NCBI RefSeq assembly: GCF_036178145.1
Contig: NZ_CP108067.1
Coordinates: 4,154,001 to 4,218,000 of the forward strand
Direction of reading: 5' to 3'
Length of the DNA: 64,000 nucleotides
DNA from: Streptomyces sp. NBC_00273
Lineage (GTDB): Bacteria; Actinomycetota; Actinomycetes; Streptomycetales; Streptomycetaceae
The position numbers and the translations under genes are program-made. Under the pieces are notes generated by a model. The model was not told the DNA's origin. It was given only the letters and a program-made list of their open reading frames with translations, and searched no databases. Positions within the stretch are counted from its first letter, which is position 1, and each line of letters begins with the position of its first letter. Below, piece after piece: positions 51,176 to 59,355 of the stretch.

Positions 51176-51240
51176 GCGGTGGGCGCCGCTTGGTCGGGGG
51201 CTCCCACAGCGGTGGGCGCCGCTTGGTCGGGGGCTCCCAC
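51176..51240 (+). repeat. 33-bp tandem duplication forming twin hairpins
   Basis: GCGGTGGGCGCCGCTTGGTC and the following 13 bases occur twice in tandem (51176-51208, 51209-51240). Each copy can fold GTGGGNGCC against GGCNCCCAC (one mismatch). Placed between the convergent module and PEP carboxykinase genes, it probably acts as a double terminator. Confidence 0.7.
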
Positions 51241-51273
51241 GTTCATCGGCCCTTCTTCAGGGCGTGTCCTGGC

Positions 51274-53103
51274 TCAGCCCAGGCGCTCCACGAGTGCGTG
51301 GTACTGGTCCCACAGCTCCTTGGGAGTGTGGTCGCCGTAGGTGTTCAGGTGCTCGGGGACCAGGGCGGCCTCCTCGCGCCAGACCTCCTTGTCGACGGTG
51401 AGGAGGAAGTCGAGGTCCTCGGCCGGGAGGTCCAGGCCGTCGAGGTCGAGGGAGTCCTTGGTCGGCAGGATGCCGATGGGGGTCTCCACGCCTTCGGCGG
51501 TGCCGTCGAGGCGGCCGACGATCCACTTCAGGACGCGGCTGTTCTCGCCGAAGCCGGGCCACACGAACTTGCCCGCGTCGTTCTTGCGGAACCAGTTCAC
51601 GTAGTAGATCTTCGGGAGCTTGGCGGCGTCCGCGGAGGCGCCGACCTTGACCCAGTGGGCCATGTAGTCGCCCATGTTGTAGCCGCAGAACGGCAGCATG
51701 GCGAAGGGGTCGCGGCGCAGTTCGCCGACCTTGCCCTCGGCGGCGGCGGTCTTCTCGGAGGCGATGTTCGAGCCGATGAAGACGCCGTGGTTCCAGTCGA
51801 AGGACTCGGTGACCAGCGGCACGGCGGAGGCGCGGCGGCCGCCGAAGAGGATCGCGGAGATCGGGACGCCCTTGGGGTCCTCCCACTCGGCGGCGATCGT
51901 CGGGCACTGCGAGGCCGGGACGGCGAAGCGGGCGTTGGGGTGGGCGGCCGGGGTCTCCGAGGCCGGAGTCCAGTCGTTGCCCTTCCAGTCGATGAGGTGC
52001 GCGGGCGCCTCTTCGGTCATGCCCTCCCACCACACGTCGCCGTCGTCGGTGAGCGCGACGTTGGTGAAGACGGTGTTGGCGTACATGGTCTTCATGGCGT
52101 TGGCGTTGGTGTGCTCGCCGGTGCCGGGGGCGACGCCGAAGAAGCCGGCCTCGGGGTTGATCGCGTAGAGGCGACCGTCCTCGCCGAAGCGCATCCAGGC
52201 GATGTCGTCGCCGATGGTCTCGACGGTCCAGCCGGAGATCGTGGGCTCCAGCATGGCGAGGTTGGTCTTGCCGCAGGCGGACGGGAAGGCGGCGGCAACG
52301 TACTTCGTCTCGCCCTCGCCGGCCGGCGGGGTGAGCTTGAGGATCAGCATGTGCTCGGCGAGCCAGCCCTCGTCGCGGGCCATGACGGACGCGATGCGCA
52401 GGGCGTAGCACTTCTTGCCGAGGAGGGCGTTGCCGCCGTAGCCGGATCCGTAGGACCAGATCTCGCGGGTCTCCGGGAAGTGCGAGATGTACTTGGTGGT
52501 GTTGCAGGGCCACGGCACGTCGGCCTCGCCCTCGGCGAGCGGAGCGCCGAGGGTGTGGACGGCCTTGACGAAGAACCCGTCGGTGCCGAGCTCGTCGAGG
52601 ACGGGCTTGCCCATGCGGGTCATGGTGCGCATGGCGACGGCGACGTAGGCGGAGTCGGTGATCTCGACGCCGATCGCGGAGAGCTCGGAGCCGAGGGGGC
52701 CCATGCAGAACGGGACGACGTACATCGTCCGGCCCTTCATGGAGCCGCGGAAGATGCCCTTCTCCCCCGCGAAGATCTCCTTCATCTCGGAAGGGGCCTT
52801 CCAGTGGTTGGTCGGGCCCGCGTCCTCCTCCTTCTCGGAGCAGATGAAGGTCCGGTCCTCGACGCGCGCGACGTCGGACGGGTCGGAGGCGGCGTAGTAG
52901 GAGTTCGGGCGCTTCGTCTCGTCGAGCTTCTTGAACGTTCCCTTGGCGACGAGCTCCTCGCACAGGCGCTCGTACTCGGCCTCGGAGCCGTCGCACCAGA
53001 CGACTCGGTCGGGCTGGGTCAGGGCTGCGATCTCGTCCACCCAGGAGGTCAGCTCCTGGTGGGTCGTCGGGATGGAAGTGGGAGCCGCGTTGTCGCGCGC
53101 CAC
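51274..53103 (-). CDS. pckG: phosphoenolpyruvate carboxykinase (GTP)
   Basis: 609 residues, cytoplasmic. Converts oxaloacetate plus GTP to phosphoenolpyruvate, CO2 and GDP, the gateway to gluconeogenesis. The GTP-type signature is clear: [19 protein letters not shown] with the reactive Cys in the P-loop, [60 protein letters not shown] and [17 protein letters not shown]. Length is standard. The GTG at 53103 follows AAGGAG. Monocistronic between the twin hairpins and a divergent gap to the hemolysin III gene. Confidence 0.95.
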   Translation of the reverse strand: MARDNAAPTSIPTTHQELTSWVDEIAALTQPDRVVWCDGSEAEYERLCEELVAKGTFKKLDETKRPNSYYAASDPSDVARVEDRTFICSEKEEDAGPTNHWKAPSEMKEIFAGEKGIFRGSMKGRTMYVVPFCMGPLGSELSAIGVEITDSAYVAVAMRTMTRMGKPVLDELGTDGFFVKAVHTLGAPLAEGEADVPWPCNTTKYISHFPETREIWSYGSGYGGNALLGKKCYALRIASVMARDEGWLAEHMLILKLTPPAGEGETKYVAAAFPSACGKTNLAMLEPTISGWTVETIGDDIAWMRFGEDGRLYAINPEAGFFGVAPGTGEHTNANAMKTMYANTVFTNVALTDDGDVWWEGMTEEAPAHLIDWKGNDWTPASETPAAHPNARFAVPASQCPTIAAEWEDPKGVPISAILFGGRRASAVPLVTESFDWNHGVFIGSNIASEKTAAAEGKVGELRRDPFAMLPFCGYNMGDYMAHWVKVGASADAAKLPKIYYVNWFRKNDAGKFVWPGFGENSRVLKWIVGRLDGTAEGVETPIGILPTKDSLDLDGLDLPAEDLDFLLTVDKEVWREEAALVPEHLNTYGDHTPKELWDQYHALVERLG

Positions 53104-53293
53104 GATTGCTCCTTGTTGAGGGGTTTGTTTGGTGTAGGCCCCGTGGGGGCTGCGACCCGGACGCTTCGCGCTCCGCTCATCCGGTGTCGACCGCACTCAT
53201 CTGATCATCCGGTGGATGTGCGCATATGTCCAGAGGGCCTCTCACGTGAGCATTGCCACGTCCGTCAATCTTCCGTAAAGACCACTAACGGAA

Positions 53294-53311
53294 ACCTACG
53301 GACCCGTAGGT
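53294..53311. promoter_or_regulatory. 18-bp palindrome at the hemolysin III gene start
   Basis: ACCTACGG-AC-CCGTAGGT is perfectly symmetric and ends only 3 bases before the first ATG of the gene. It is placed to act as a repressor operator over the translation/transcription start. Regulator not identified. Confidence 0.65.
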
Positions 53312-53314
53312 AGC

Positions 53315-54037
53315 ATGGCGCGCATGACTTCTGATGCCGCCGCCGTCCCGGCCGCCGAGGCCACACCGGTAGTCGAGGCCCTGGAGGCGGCGGAGACCGC
53401 CCTGGAAGAGAAGCCGCTGATGCGCGGCTGGCTGCACCTCGGGATGTTCCCCGCCGTGGTCGTCGCGGGCCTGGTGCTGATGGCCTTCACCGACTCGACG
53501 AAAGCACGGGTCGCCTGCGGCGTGTACATCCTCACCGCCTGCCTGCTCTTCGGCGTCAGCGCGGTCTACCACCGCGGCACCTGGGGGCCGCGCGGCGAGG
53601 CCATCCTGCGACGGCTCGACCACGCGAACATCTTCCTGATCATCGCGGGCACCTACACCCCGCTGACCGTCCTGCTGCTGCCGCCCTCCACCGGGCGGAC
53701 CCTGCTGTGGGCGGTGTGGATCGCGGCAGCCGCCGGCATCGCCTTCCGGGTCTTCTGGGTCGGCGCCCCGCGCTGGCTCTACACCCCCTGCTACATCGCC
53801 ATGGGCTGGGCGGCGGTCTTCTTCCTGCCCGACTTCATGCGCACCGGCGGCATCGCCGTCCTGGTCCTGGTGATCGTCGGCGGCCTCCTCTACAGCGTGG
53901 GCGGGGTCATCTACGGCATGAAGCGCCCGAACCCCTCCCCGCGGTTCTTCGGCTTCCACGAGGTCTTCCACTCGCTGACCCTCGCGGCCTTCGTGGCCCA
54001 CTACGTCGGCATCTCGCTCGCCGCGTACCAGCACTGA
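53315..54037 (+). CDS. trhA: hemolysin III / TrhA family membrane protein
   Basis: 240 residues with seven predicted membrane helices (PAQR superfamily). The metal-binding motifs are present: FGVSAVYHRGTW, RRLDHANIFLIIAGTYTPLT and GFHEVFHSLTLAAFVAHYVG, giving Ser/His, Asp and the HxxxH pair. Family members modulate membrane properties; the E. coli homologue TrhA is linked to membrane energetics and unsaturated fatty acids. Start is ATG 53315 or ATG 53324; the palindrome just upstream favours the second. Confidence 0.88.
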   Translation: MARMTSDAAAVPAAEATPVVEALEAAETALEEKPLMRGWLHLGMFPAVVVAGLVLMAFTDSTKARVACGVYILTACLLFGVSAVYHRGTWGPRGEAILRRLDHANIFLIIAGTYTPLTVLLLPPSTGRTLLWAVWIAAAAGIAFRVFWVGAPRWLYTPCYIAMGWAAVFFLPDFMRTGGIAVLVLVIVGGLLYSVGGVIYGMKRPNPSPRFFGFHEVFHSLTLAAFVAHYVGISLAAYQH

Positions 54038-54096
54038 GCGGCGCGGGCCGGGGCGCACCGCCCGTCCACCTCGTGATGCCGTCGTCCCACGACGGG

Positions 54097-54158
54097 CCGC
54101 ATCCCGCATCCCGGCGGCCGGGGGACCGGCGCACCTGGATGCGGGATGCGGGATGCGG
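54097..54158. terminator. long-stem hairpin with GATGCGG repeats
   Basis: CCGCATCCCGCATCCC (54097-54112) pairs perfectly with 54143-54158, 16 bp with a 30-base loop. The right arm is part of a heptamer repeat (GATGCGG three times). It lies between the convergent hemolysin III and emfourin-like genes. Confidence 0.7.
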
Positions 54159-54167
54159 GTGGCCCGG

Positions 54168-54434
54168 CTACGCGCCGTCCCGCAGGACCCGTTCGACCAG
54201 CTCCTCCTGTTCCTCAGTGATCTTCGGGTCGGCGAATTCGACCGTACGGTCGTCCACGGTCACGGAGTACCGATAGCCGTCCGGTACGCCTCCGGCGGGC
54301 CCCGGCCCCGCCTGGGCGAGGACCGCCGTCGCGAGGCGCTCCAGCTCGGCCGCGTCGGGCCGACCCGTCGTCTCCAGCTCCGCCGTGACCGGGAAACCGG
54401 CGAAGCCGCCGCTCCTCGTCACACGGATGCGCAC
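54168..54434 (-). CDS. emfourin-like inhibitor of protealysin-type proteases
   Basis: 88 residues, cytoplasmic, no signal peptide. MRIRVTRSGGFAGFPVTAEL, TTGRPDAAELERLATAVLAQ, YRYSVTVDDRTVEFAD match the emfourin (M4in) family of slow, tight inhibitors of protealysin-like M4 metalloproteases. The gene begins 3 bp after the M4 protease stop, the standard pairing. Confidence 0.87.
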   Translation of the reverse strand: MRIRVTRSGGFAGFPVTAELETTGRPDAAELERLATAVLAQAGPGPAGGVPDGYRYSVTVDDRTVEFADPKITEEQEELVERVLRDGA

Positions 54435-54437
54435 GGC

Positions 54438-55541
54438 TCAGCCATGGTTGTTGCCGTTCACGCCGACGTGGGCCCACGCCTTGAGGACCGCCTCCAGTTC
54501 CAGCCCCTGCCCGAACCGCTTCTTCGTGGCCTCGGTCGTGGCCTGGGCGAACTGCCGGAAGGTGGCGCGCTTGGGCAGCTCGCCGGAGGTGAGGGTGTCG
54601 TACCAGATCTGTCCCGCCCGCTCCCAGGCGAAGCCCCCGATCTCCGTCGCGATCAGGTAGAAGGCGTGGTTCGGGATGCCGGAGTTGATGTGGACGCCGC
54701 CCGCGTCGAGGTCGGTGTTCACGAACCCGTCCATGTGGGCCGGCTGCGGATCCCCGCCCCGCCAGACGCGGTCGTCGGTGAAGGCGGTACCGGGCGCTCT
54801 CATGGAGCGCAGGGCCTGCCCCCGCACCAGGGGGGTGAAGAGGCCGGCACCGATCAGCCAGTCGGCCTCTTCCGCGGTCTGGCCGCGGGCGAACTGCTTG
54901 ACCAGGCTGCCGAAGACGTCGGAGACCGACTCGTTGAGGGCGCCGGACTGGTCCTCGTAGACCAGGTCCGCGGTGAACTGCGTGATTCCGTGGGTCATCT
55001 CGTGGGCGATGACGGCGGGATCGAGCGTGAAGTCGTTCCAGACCAAGCCGTCTCCGTCGCCGAAGATCATGGATTGGCCGTCCCAGAGGGCGTTGTTGTA
55101 CTTGCGGCGGTAGTGGACGGTCGCGTCCAGCGGCAGGTTGGCGTCGTCGATCGAACGACGGCCGTACGCCTCCTCGAAGAAGGTGAAGGTGAGGCCGAGG
55201 ATGTTGTAGGCCCGGTTGACCGTGCCGTCCAGCACCGGGTCCTCCCCCTCGGCCCTGACCTGATCGCCGGGCAGTCGACTCGTGTTGTGCGTGTCGAAGA
55301 CCGTCCGCTGGAGGACGGCCGCGCCCGCCGGGACGGCCCCCTCCACCTCTCTGGGTGCGTCCTTGCGCTTCTGTCGGAGCTCGGCGTCGATCGAGAGGGA
55401 CTTCTCGGCGGCCTCGCGGACCCTGGGGTCGTCGTCTTCGGTCAGTCTCTCGAGCACGAAGGGGGGCAGGATGCCGCAGACGCATCGCTCGGATTCCGGT
55501 GCCCTGTGTTCCCCGCTGACGGGGATGTGAGTGGTGTCCAC
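54438..55541 (-). CDS. protealysin-like M4 metalloprotease
   Basis: 367 residues without a signal peptide, as in protealysins. A short propeptide contains CVCGILPPFVLERL (the conserved PPxxL motif). The catalytic domain has H180-E181-M-T-H184 in VIAHEMTHGITQF and E204 in SGALNESVSDVFG, plus GGVHINSGIPNHAFYLIATE with the second catalytic His. The GTG at 55541 lacks a clear ribosome site. Co-transcribed with its inhibitor. Function is probably in cytosolic or released-lysate proteolysis. Confidence 0.9.
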   Translation of the reverse strand: MDTTHIPVSGEHRAPESERCVCGILPPFVLERLTEDDDPRVREAAEKSLSIDAELRQKRKDAPREVEGAVPAGAAVLQRTVFDTHNTSRLPGDQVRAEGEDPVLDGTVNRAYNILGLTFTFFEEAYGRRSIDDANLPLDATVHYRRKYNNALWDGQSMIFGDGDGLVWNDFTLDPAVIAHEMTHGITQFTADLVYEDQSGALNESVSDVFGSLVKQFARGQTAEEADWLIGAGLFTPLVRGQALRSMRAPGTAFTDDRVWRGGDPQPAHMDGFVNTDLDAGGVHINSGIPNHAFYLIATEIGGFAWERAGQIWYDTLTSGELPKRATFRQFAQATTEATKKRFGQGLELEAVLKAWAHVGVNGNNHG

Positions 55542-55638
55542 AGCGAACGAAGGTGGCGCCCCCGGACTGCCGGGGTCACGCGTTGCCCCGGAATCTCACC
55601 CGCACGCGCCGCCCGATTGGTCCGGACAGCCCCGTTTG

Positions 55639-55673
55639 TCGGGGCCCGGCCGCGGTGCGCGGCCGGGCCCCGA
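55639..55673 (-). terminator. strong terminator of the oxidase/glycosyltransferase operon
   Basis: Perfect 16-bp stem (TCGGGGCCCGGCCGCG and complement) with a 3-base loop, 36 bases past the copper-oxidase stop on the minus strand. Confidence 0.88.
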
Positions 55674-55708
55674 CCTTCGCGGGTCCCGCGGGACTTCGAC
55701 GACAGGCC

Positions 55709-58156
55709 TCAGCAGGCGTAGCCGTCCCGGTCGGGGTCCAGGCGCAGCGGATCGCTGCCGTTGACCTTGAGGCGCTTCGGGTACGTGTGGGAGGCCAGCC
55801 AGTCGCAACGGGCCTTCGTCGTCGCCTGCACCTCGGCCGGGAAGCGGGTCGGTACGCACACGTTGGCCGTGCCGTAGTGCCGGTCGCAGCCGGCCGCGCT
55901 CGGCGCGACCGGGGCGGAGTCCCGCTTCGCCGGGTTGTCCTTGGCGGGGCCCAGCTGGTCGGCGAAGGTGTGCTCGTGCGCGGAGGGCTGCTCCTGGGTG
56001 GCCGCCAGCGCGGAGGGGCCGCCCAGGTGCACCCAGGTCGCGATCGACGGGATGCCGTTCGCGTCGACCGCGAAGAGCATGTACCAGCCGGGCGGCGCCA
56101 GGTTGGGGTTGCTCGTGACGTTCAGGTCGATGGTGGTGCCGTTGACGACGGTCATGGGCAGGTCCACGAAGCGCTGGTTCGGGTCCGAGGAGTGGGTGAC
56201 CGCCGCCGGACGGATCAGCTCCGCCTTGGCGACCGGCCGGTTGACGGTGATCCGCTGCGTGTCCCCGTACACCCACTGCGTGTCGATCGCCGAAGTGATC
56301 TGCGGGCGGGCGCCCTTGAAGAGGTAGGGCGGGGTGTAGATCGACACGTTGTGGTTGTACGTCCCGTTGCCCGGGTTGTCGCCGACCGACATGACCCGGC
56401 CGTCCGGCATCAGGAACGACGCCGAGTGGTAGGTCCGCGGGATCGGGTCGGTGGCGAGACCTGCCTGGTAGGTGTTGGTCGTCGGGTCGAAGAAGGAGGC
56501 TTCGAAGACCGGGTCGGCCCGGTCGTGCAGTCCGCCGCCGGTCTCCAGCACCTTGCCGTCCGGCAGCAGCACCGCCGATACGAACATCTTGCCTTCGGCG
56601 CCGGTCTGCGGCCGCTTGCCCTGGCCCTGGTCGACCAGGCCCTGCGGGATCGGCGGGCCGGCCGTGTAGGCGGGGCTGGGCTGCTTGAGGTCGATGATGT
56701 CGGTGAGCCGGTTGGCCGCCGGATTGTGCTCGTTGTTGCCGCCGCCGATGGTCAGCACCCGCTGGTCCTGGGCCGGGGGCAGCAGGACGCTCGCCGACTC
56801 GTCCCGCTCGTCCTTGTTCCGCAGGCCCGGCACGTCGGTGATGGTGTTGGCGTCGTAGTCGTAGATCGAGGCTCCGGTGCCCGGGGTGCCGTTGCCGAAG
56901 GTGTGGCTGCCCGAGTAGAAGAGCCGCCCGTCCTGCATCAGGATCATCGACGGGTACAGGCCCCAGTACGACCAGGTCTGGTTGACCTGGTTCATCGGCA
57001 GCCACTTGTTCTGCGCCGCCGAGAACTTCTCCGCCGTCACGTTGCCCGTGGAGTCCTCCTTCAGCCCGCCGAAGGAGATCACGTCACCGTTGCCGAGGAT
57101 CGTCGCCGACGGGTACCAGTGCCCGCCGTTCATGTCGTTCGTCTTCGTGTACTTCTCGGTGGTCGGGTCGAAGGTGTACGAGTCCTTCAGCCCCTGGTAG
57201 CCGATCGAGCCGTCGGCCGACGGGTACCCCTTGTTGCCGCTCATCACCAACACCCGGCCGTCCGCCAGCTGCACGTGGCCCGCGCAGAACATGTCGACGG
57301 GGGTCGGGATCGTCTTGAAGGAGCCGTTCGCCGGGTCGTAGACGGCGGAGGTGAAGGTGCCCGCGTTGAACTGGGCGATGTCGTTGCCCGAGCCCGCGAT
57401 CAGCAGCACCTTGCCGCCCCCAGAGCCTCCGGCCTGGGAGGTACCCCCGTTCAGAACCACCGCGTGCATCGAACGCACCGGGTTCTGCGCCGGAATGACC
57501 TGCCACTTGCCCTTGGCGCACTCCTCCGCGGTCCCCGAACAGGCCGGCTGCGGCGGGACGGCACCCACCTCCTCCAGCGCGTAGTCGTCGGTGGTGAGCG
57601 TGCCCACCCCGTAGACCGACAGACCCCACGCGATCTTGTCGGTGCCCGGCGGAACGGCCGGCGTACGGACCTCCGTACGCGCCCAGGCTGCACTGACGGG
57701 CGGGTTCTGCAGGTCGGTCCAGTACTGCCAGCCCGCCGTCGTGTCACGGCGGAAGACGGTCACCGACACGTCCGGGGTGTTCGACTTGTACCAGGCGGAC
57801 AGGTCGTACTGCTTGCCCGGCGTGACGGTCGGGGCACAGGTGCTGTTCTCCGTGACCAGCGCCTTGCGGTCGCCGTTCACGCGGCGGGTGAGCGAGACCT
57901 TCATCGCCTTGGTGCCGCCGTGCGCGTCGGCGACGGTGGAGAAGGTGAAGTCGTTGTCGCCCCAGCCGGACTTGGACCAGCAGGACGGCATGTCGGAGCC
58001 GGCGGCGCCGGCGGTCTCGAAACCGGGGTTGGAGAGCAGGTTGGGCGGACCGGCCGCGGCTTGCTGCGGTGCGGTGAGCAGCAGGCTCGCGGTCATCGCC
58101 CCTACGGCGAGCAGGGCGGCCCGCCGCCCCGCCCTCCGCCGGATCGTCAGACGCAT
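55709..58156 (-). CDS. secreted galactose-oxidase-like copper radical oxidase
   Basis: 815 residues. Signal peptide 1-35 (cut after QAAA), N-terminal carbohydrate-binding-like domain ~38-198 (NLLSNPGFETAGAAGSDMPS), a seven-bladed kelch-type domain ~215-610, a C-terminal DUF1929 domain ~615-712, and a Cys-rich tail ending DPDRDGYAC (Excalibur-like). The radical-copper site is complete: C291 (DMFCAGH) positioned to cross-link Y348 (GGHWYPSAT), Y576 and H577 (RTYHSAS), and H655 (AVTHSSD). It should oxidise a primary alcohol on a glycan to an aldehyde with H2O2 release, as for GlxA. It lies downstream of three glycosyltransferases in one operon. Confidence 0.92.
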   Translation of the reverse strand: MRLTIRRRAGRRAALLAVGAMTASLLLTAPQQAAAGPPNLLSNPGFETAGAAGSDMPSCWSKSGWGDNDFTFSTVADAHGGTKAMKVSLTRRVNGDRKALVTENSTCAPTVTPGKQYDLSAWYKSNTPDVSVTVFRRDTTAGWQYWTDLQNPPVSAAWARTEVRTPAVPPGTDKIAWGLSVYGVGTLTTDDYALEEVGAVPPQPACSGTAEECAKGKWQVIPAQNPVRSMHAVVLNGGTSQAGGSGGGKVLLIAGSGNDIAQFNAGTFTSAVYDPANGSFKTIPTPVDMFCAGHVQLADGRVLVMSGNKGYPSADGSIGYQGLKDSYTFDPTTEKYTKTNDMNGGHWYPSATILGNGDVISFGGLKEDSTGNVTAEKFSAAQNKWLPMNQVNQTWSYWGLYPSMILMQDGRLFYSGSHTFGNGTPGTGASIYDYDANTITDVPGLRNKDERDESASVLLPPAQDQRVLTIGGGNNEHNPAANRLTDIIDLKQPSPAYTAGPPIPQGLVDQGQGKRPQTGAEGKMFVSAVLLPDGKVLETGGGLHDRADPVFEASFFDPTTNTYQAGLATDPIPRTYHSASFLMPDGRVMSVGDNPGNGTYNHNVSIYTPPYLFKGARPQITSAIDTQWVYGDTQRITVNRPVAKAELIRPAAVTHSSDPNQRFVDLPMTVVNGTTIDLNVTSNPNLAPPGWYMLFAVDANGIPSIATWVHLGGPSALAATQEQPSAHEHTFADQLGPAKDNPAKRDSAPVAPSAAGCDRHYGTANVCVPTRFPAEVQATTKARCDWLASHTYPKRLKVNGSDPLRLDPDRDGYAC

Positions 58157-58179
58157 GGAAAGGTTCCTTTCTGTGCGGC

Positions 58180-59349
58180 TCAACTCCTGGTGTGGCGCGG
58201 CAGATAGACGAGTGCCTCGGTGGCCGCGAACCGCAGGACGAAGGTGGTCACCAGCGCGAGGGCGGTGGCGGGCAGCACCTCCATCCCGAGCTCGGCGACG
58301 AACACCGCGATCAGCGGAATGCGCAGCAGCAGATCGGCGTTGGCGAGCAGCGCGAAGCGTCCGACCCGGTCCGCCCAGTGCCGGTGCCGGCGCCGGTCGC
58401 GGAAGAGCAGGGTCTCGATGAGCAGGAAGTTCCACAGGACCCCCGCCTGGTTGGCGACGATCTCGGCCGGCAGGTAGTGCATCCCCGCACCGGTGAGCAG
58501 CCAGAGCGCGGCCAGGTTCGGAACGAAGCCGGAGAGCCCGATCAGCCCGAAGCCGATCATGCGGGCCAGTGGGGCGGCCGAGCGCAGCGAGGCGAGGTGG
58601 GCGAGGAAGCGCATGCCCTCGCGGGCGGTGGACTTCGACTCCCCCGCATAGCGCTCCTGGAAGACGAACGGCACCTCCGCGACCTTGCCGGGACGGCAGC
58701 GCACCGCCAGCTCCAGCAGGATCTTGTAGCCCAACGGCTTGAGGGCCTCCGCGGTGACGACGGAGCGGCGCATCGCGAAGAAGCCGCTCATCGGGTCGCT
58801 GATCCCGCGCAGCGCGCGCGGGAAGAGCCCCTTCGTCAGCCAGGTCGCGGCGCGGGAGACGGCGATGCGGTAACTCCCGGCGAGTCCGGCCCGGCTGCCG
58901 CCGCTGATGTAGCGGGAGGCGACGACGAGGTCGGCGCCGGTGCGCACGCCCTCGCCGACGAGTTCGGGGACCAGGTGGGGCGGGTGCTGGAGGTCGGCGT
59001 CCATGACGACGATCCAGTCGGTGTCCGCGCGCTTGACCCCTTCGACGACGGCGCCGCCGAGCCCGCCGTCGGGCGTCTCCCGGTGCAGGACGGACACCGG
59101 GAAGGGGTGGTCGGCTGCGGCCTTCTCGATGACGGCCGGGGTGTCGTCCGTGGAGTCGTCCACGAACAGCACCTCGCAGGGCAGGTGTGTGGGGTCGGGC
59201 AGTGCGTCACCGAGCCGGCGCAGCAACTCGGTGATGTTCCCCGCCTCGTTGAAGGTCGGGATGATGAGGGTGACGCTGCCGGTCACCGCCTGCGGAAGGG
59301 TGAGGTCCGCATCGATCGGGGCACGGAGGGGCCACAGGTCCTCGCTCAT
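58180..59349 (-). CDS. DPM1-type glycosyltransferase fused to GtrA membrane domain
   Basis: 389 residues. GT2 domain 1-250 (TLIIPTFNEAGNITELLRRL, VLFVDDSTDDT, VMDADLQHPPHLVPELV, SDPMSGFFAMRRSVV) of the dolichyl/polyprenyl-phosphate mannosyl/glucosyl transferase sort. GtrA-like domain ~255-385 with four membrane helices (FGLIGLSGFVPNLAALWLLT, NQAGVLWNFLLIETLLFRDR). It probably makes a polyprenyl-phosphate sugar for use outside the membrane. 6 bp behind the GT39 gene, 23 bp before the oxidase. Confidence 0.9.
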   Translation of the reverse strand: MSEDLWPLRAPIDADLTLPQAVTGSVTLIIPTFNEAGNITELLRRLGDALPDPTHLPCEVLFVDDSTDDTPAVIEKAAADHPFPVSVLHRETPDGGLGGAVVEGVKRADTDWIVVMDADLQHPPHLVPELVGEGVRTGADLVVASRYISGGSRAGLAGSYRIAVSRAATWLTKGLFPRALRGISDPMSGFFAMRRSVVTAEALKPLGYKILLELAVRCRPGKVAEVPFVFQERYAGESKSTAREGMRFLAHLASLRSAAPLARMIGFGLIGLSGFVPNLAALWLLTGAGMHYLPAEIVANQAGVLWNFLLIETLLFRDRRRHRHWADRVGRFALLANADLLLRIPLIAVFVAELGMEVLPATALALVTTFVLRFAATEALVYLPRHTRS

Positions 59350-59355
59350 GCGCGC

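Noticed and set aside
54168..54434. Treating the 88-residue protein as an antitoxin
   Set aside because: Its sequence and place directly behind an M4 protease fit the emfourin inhibitor family better than any toxin-antitoxin family.
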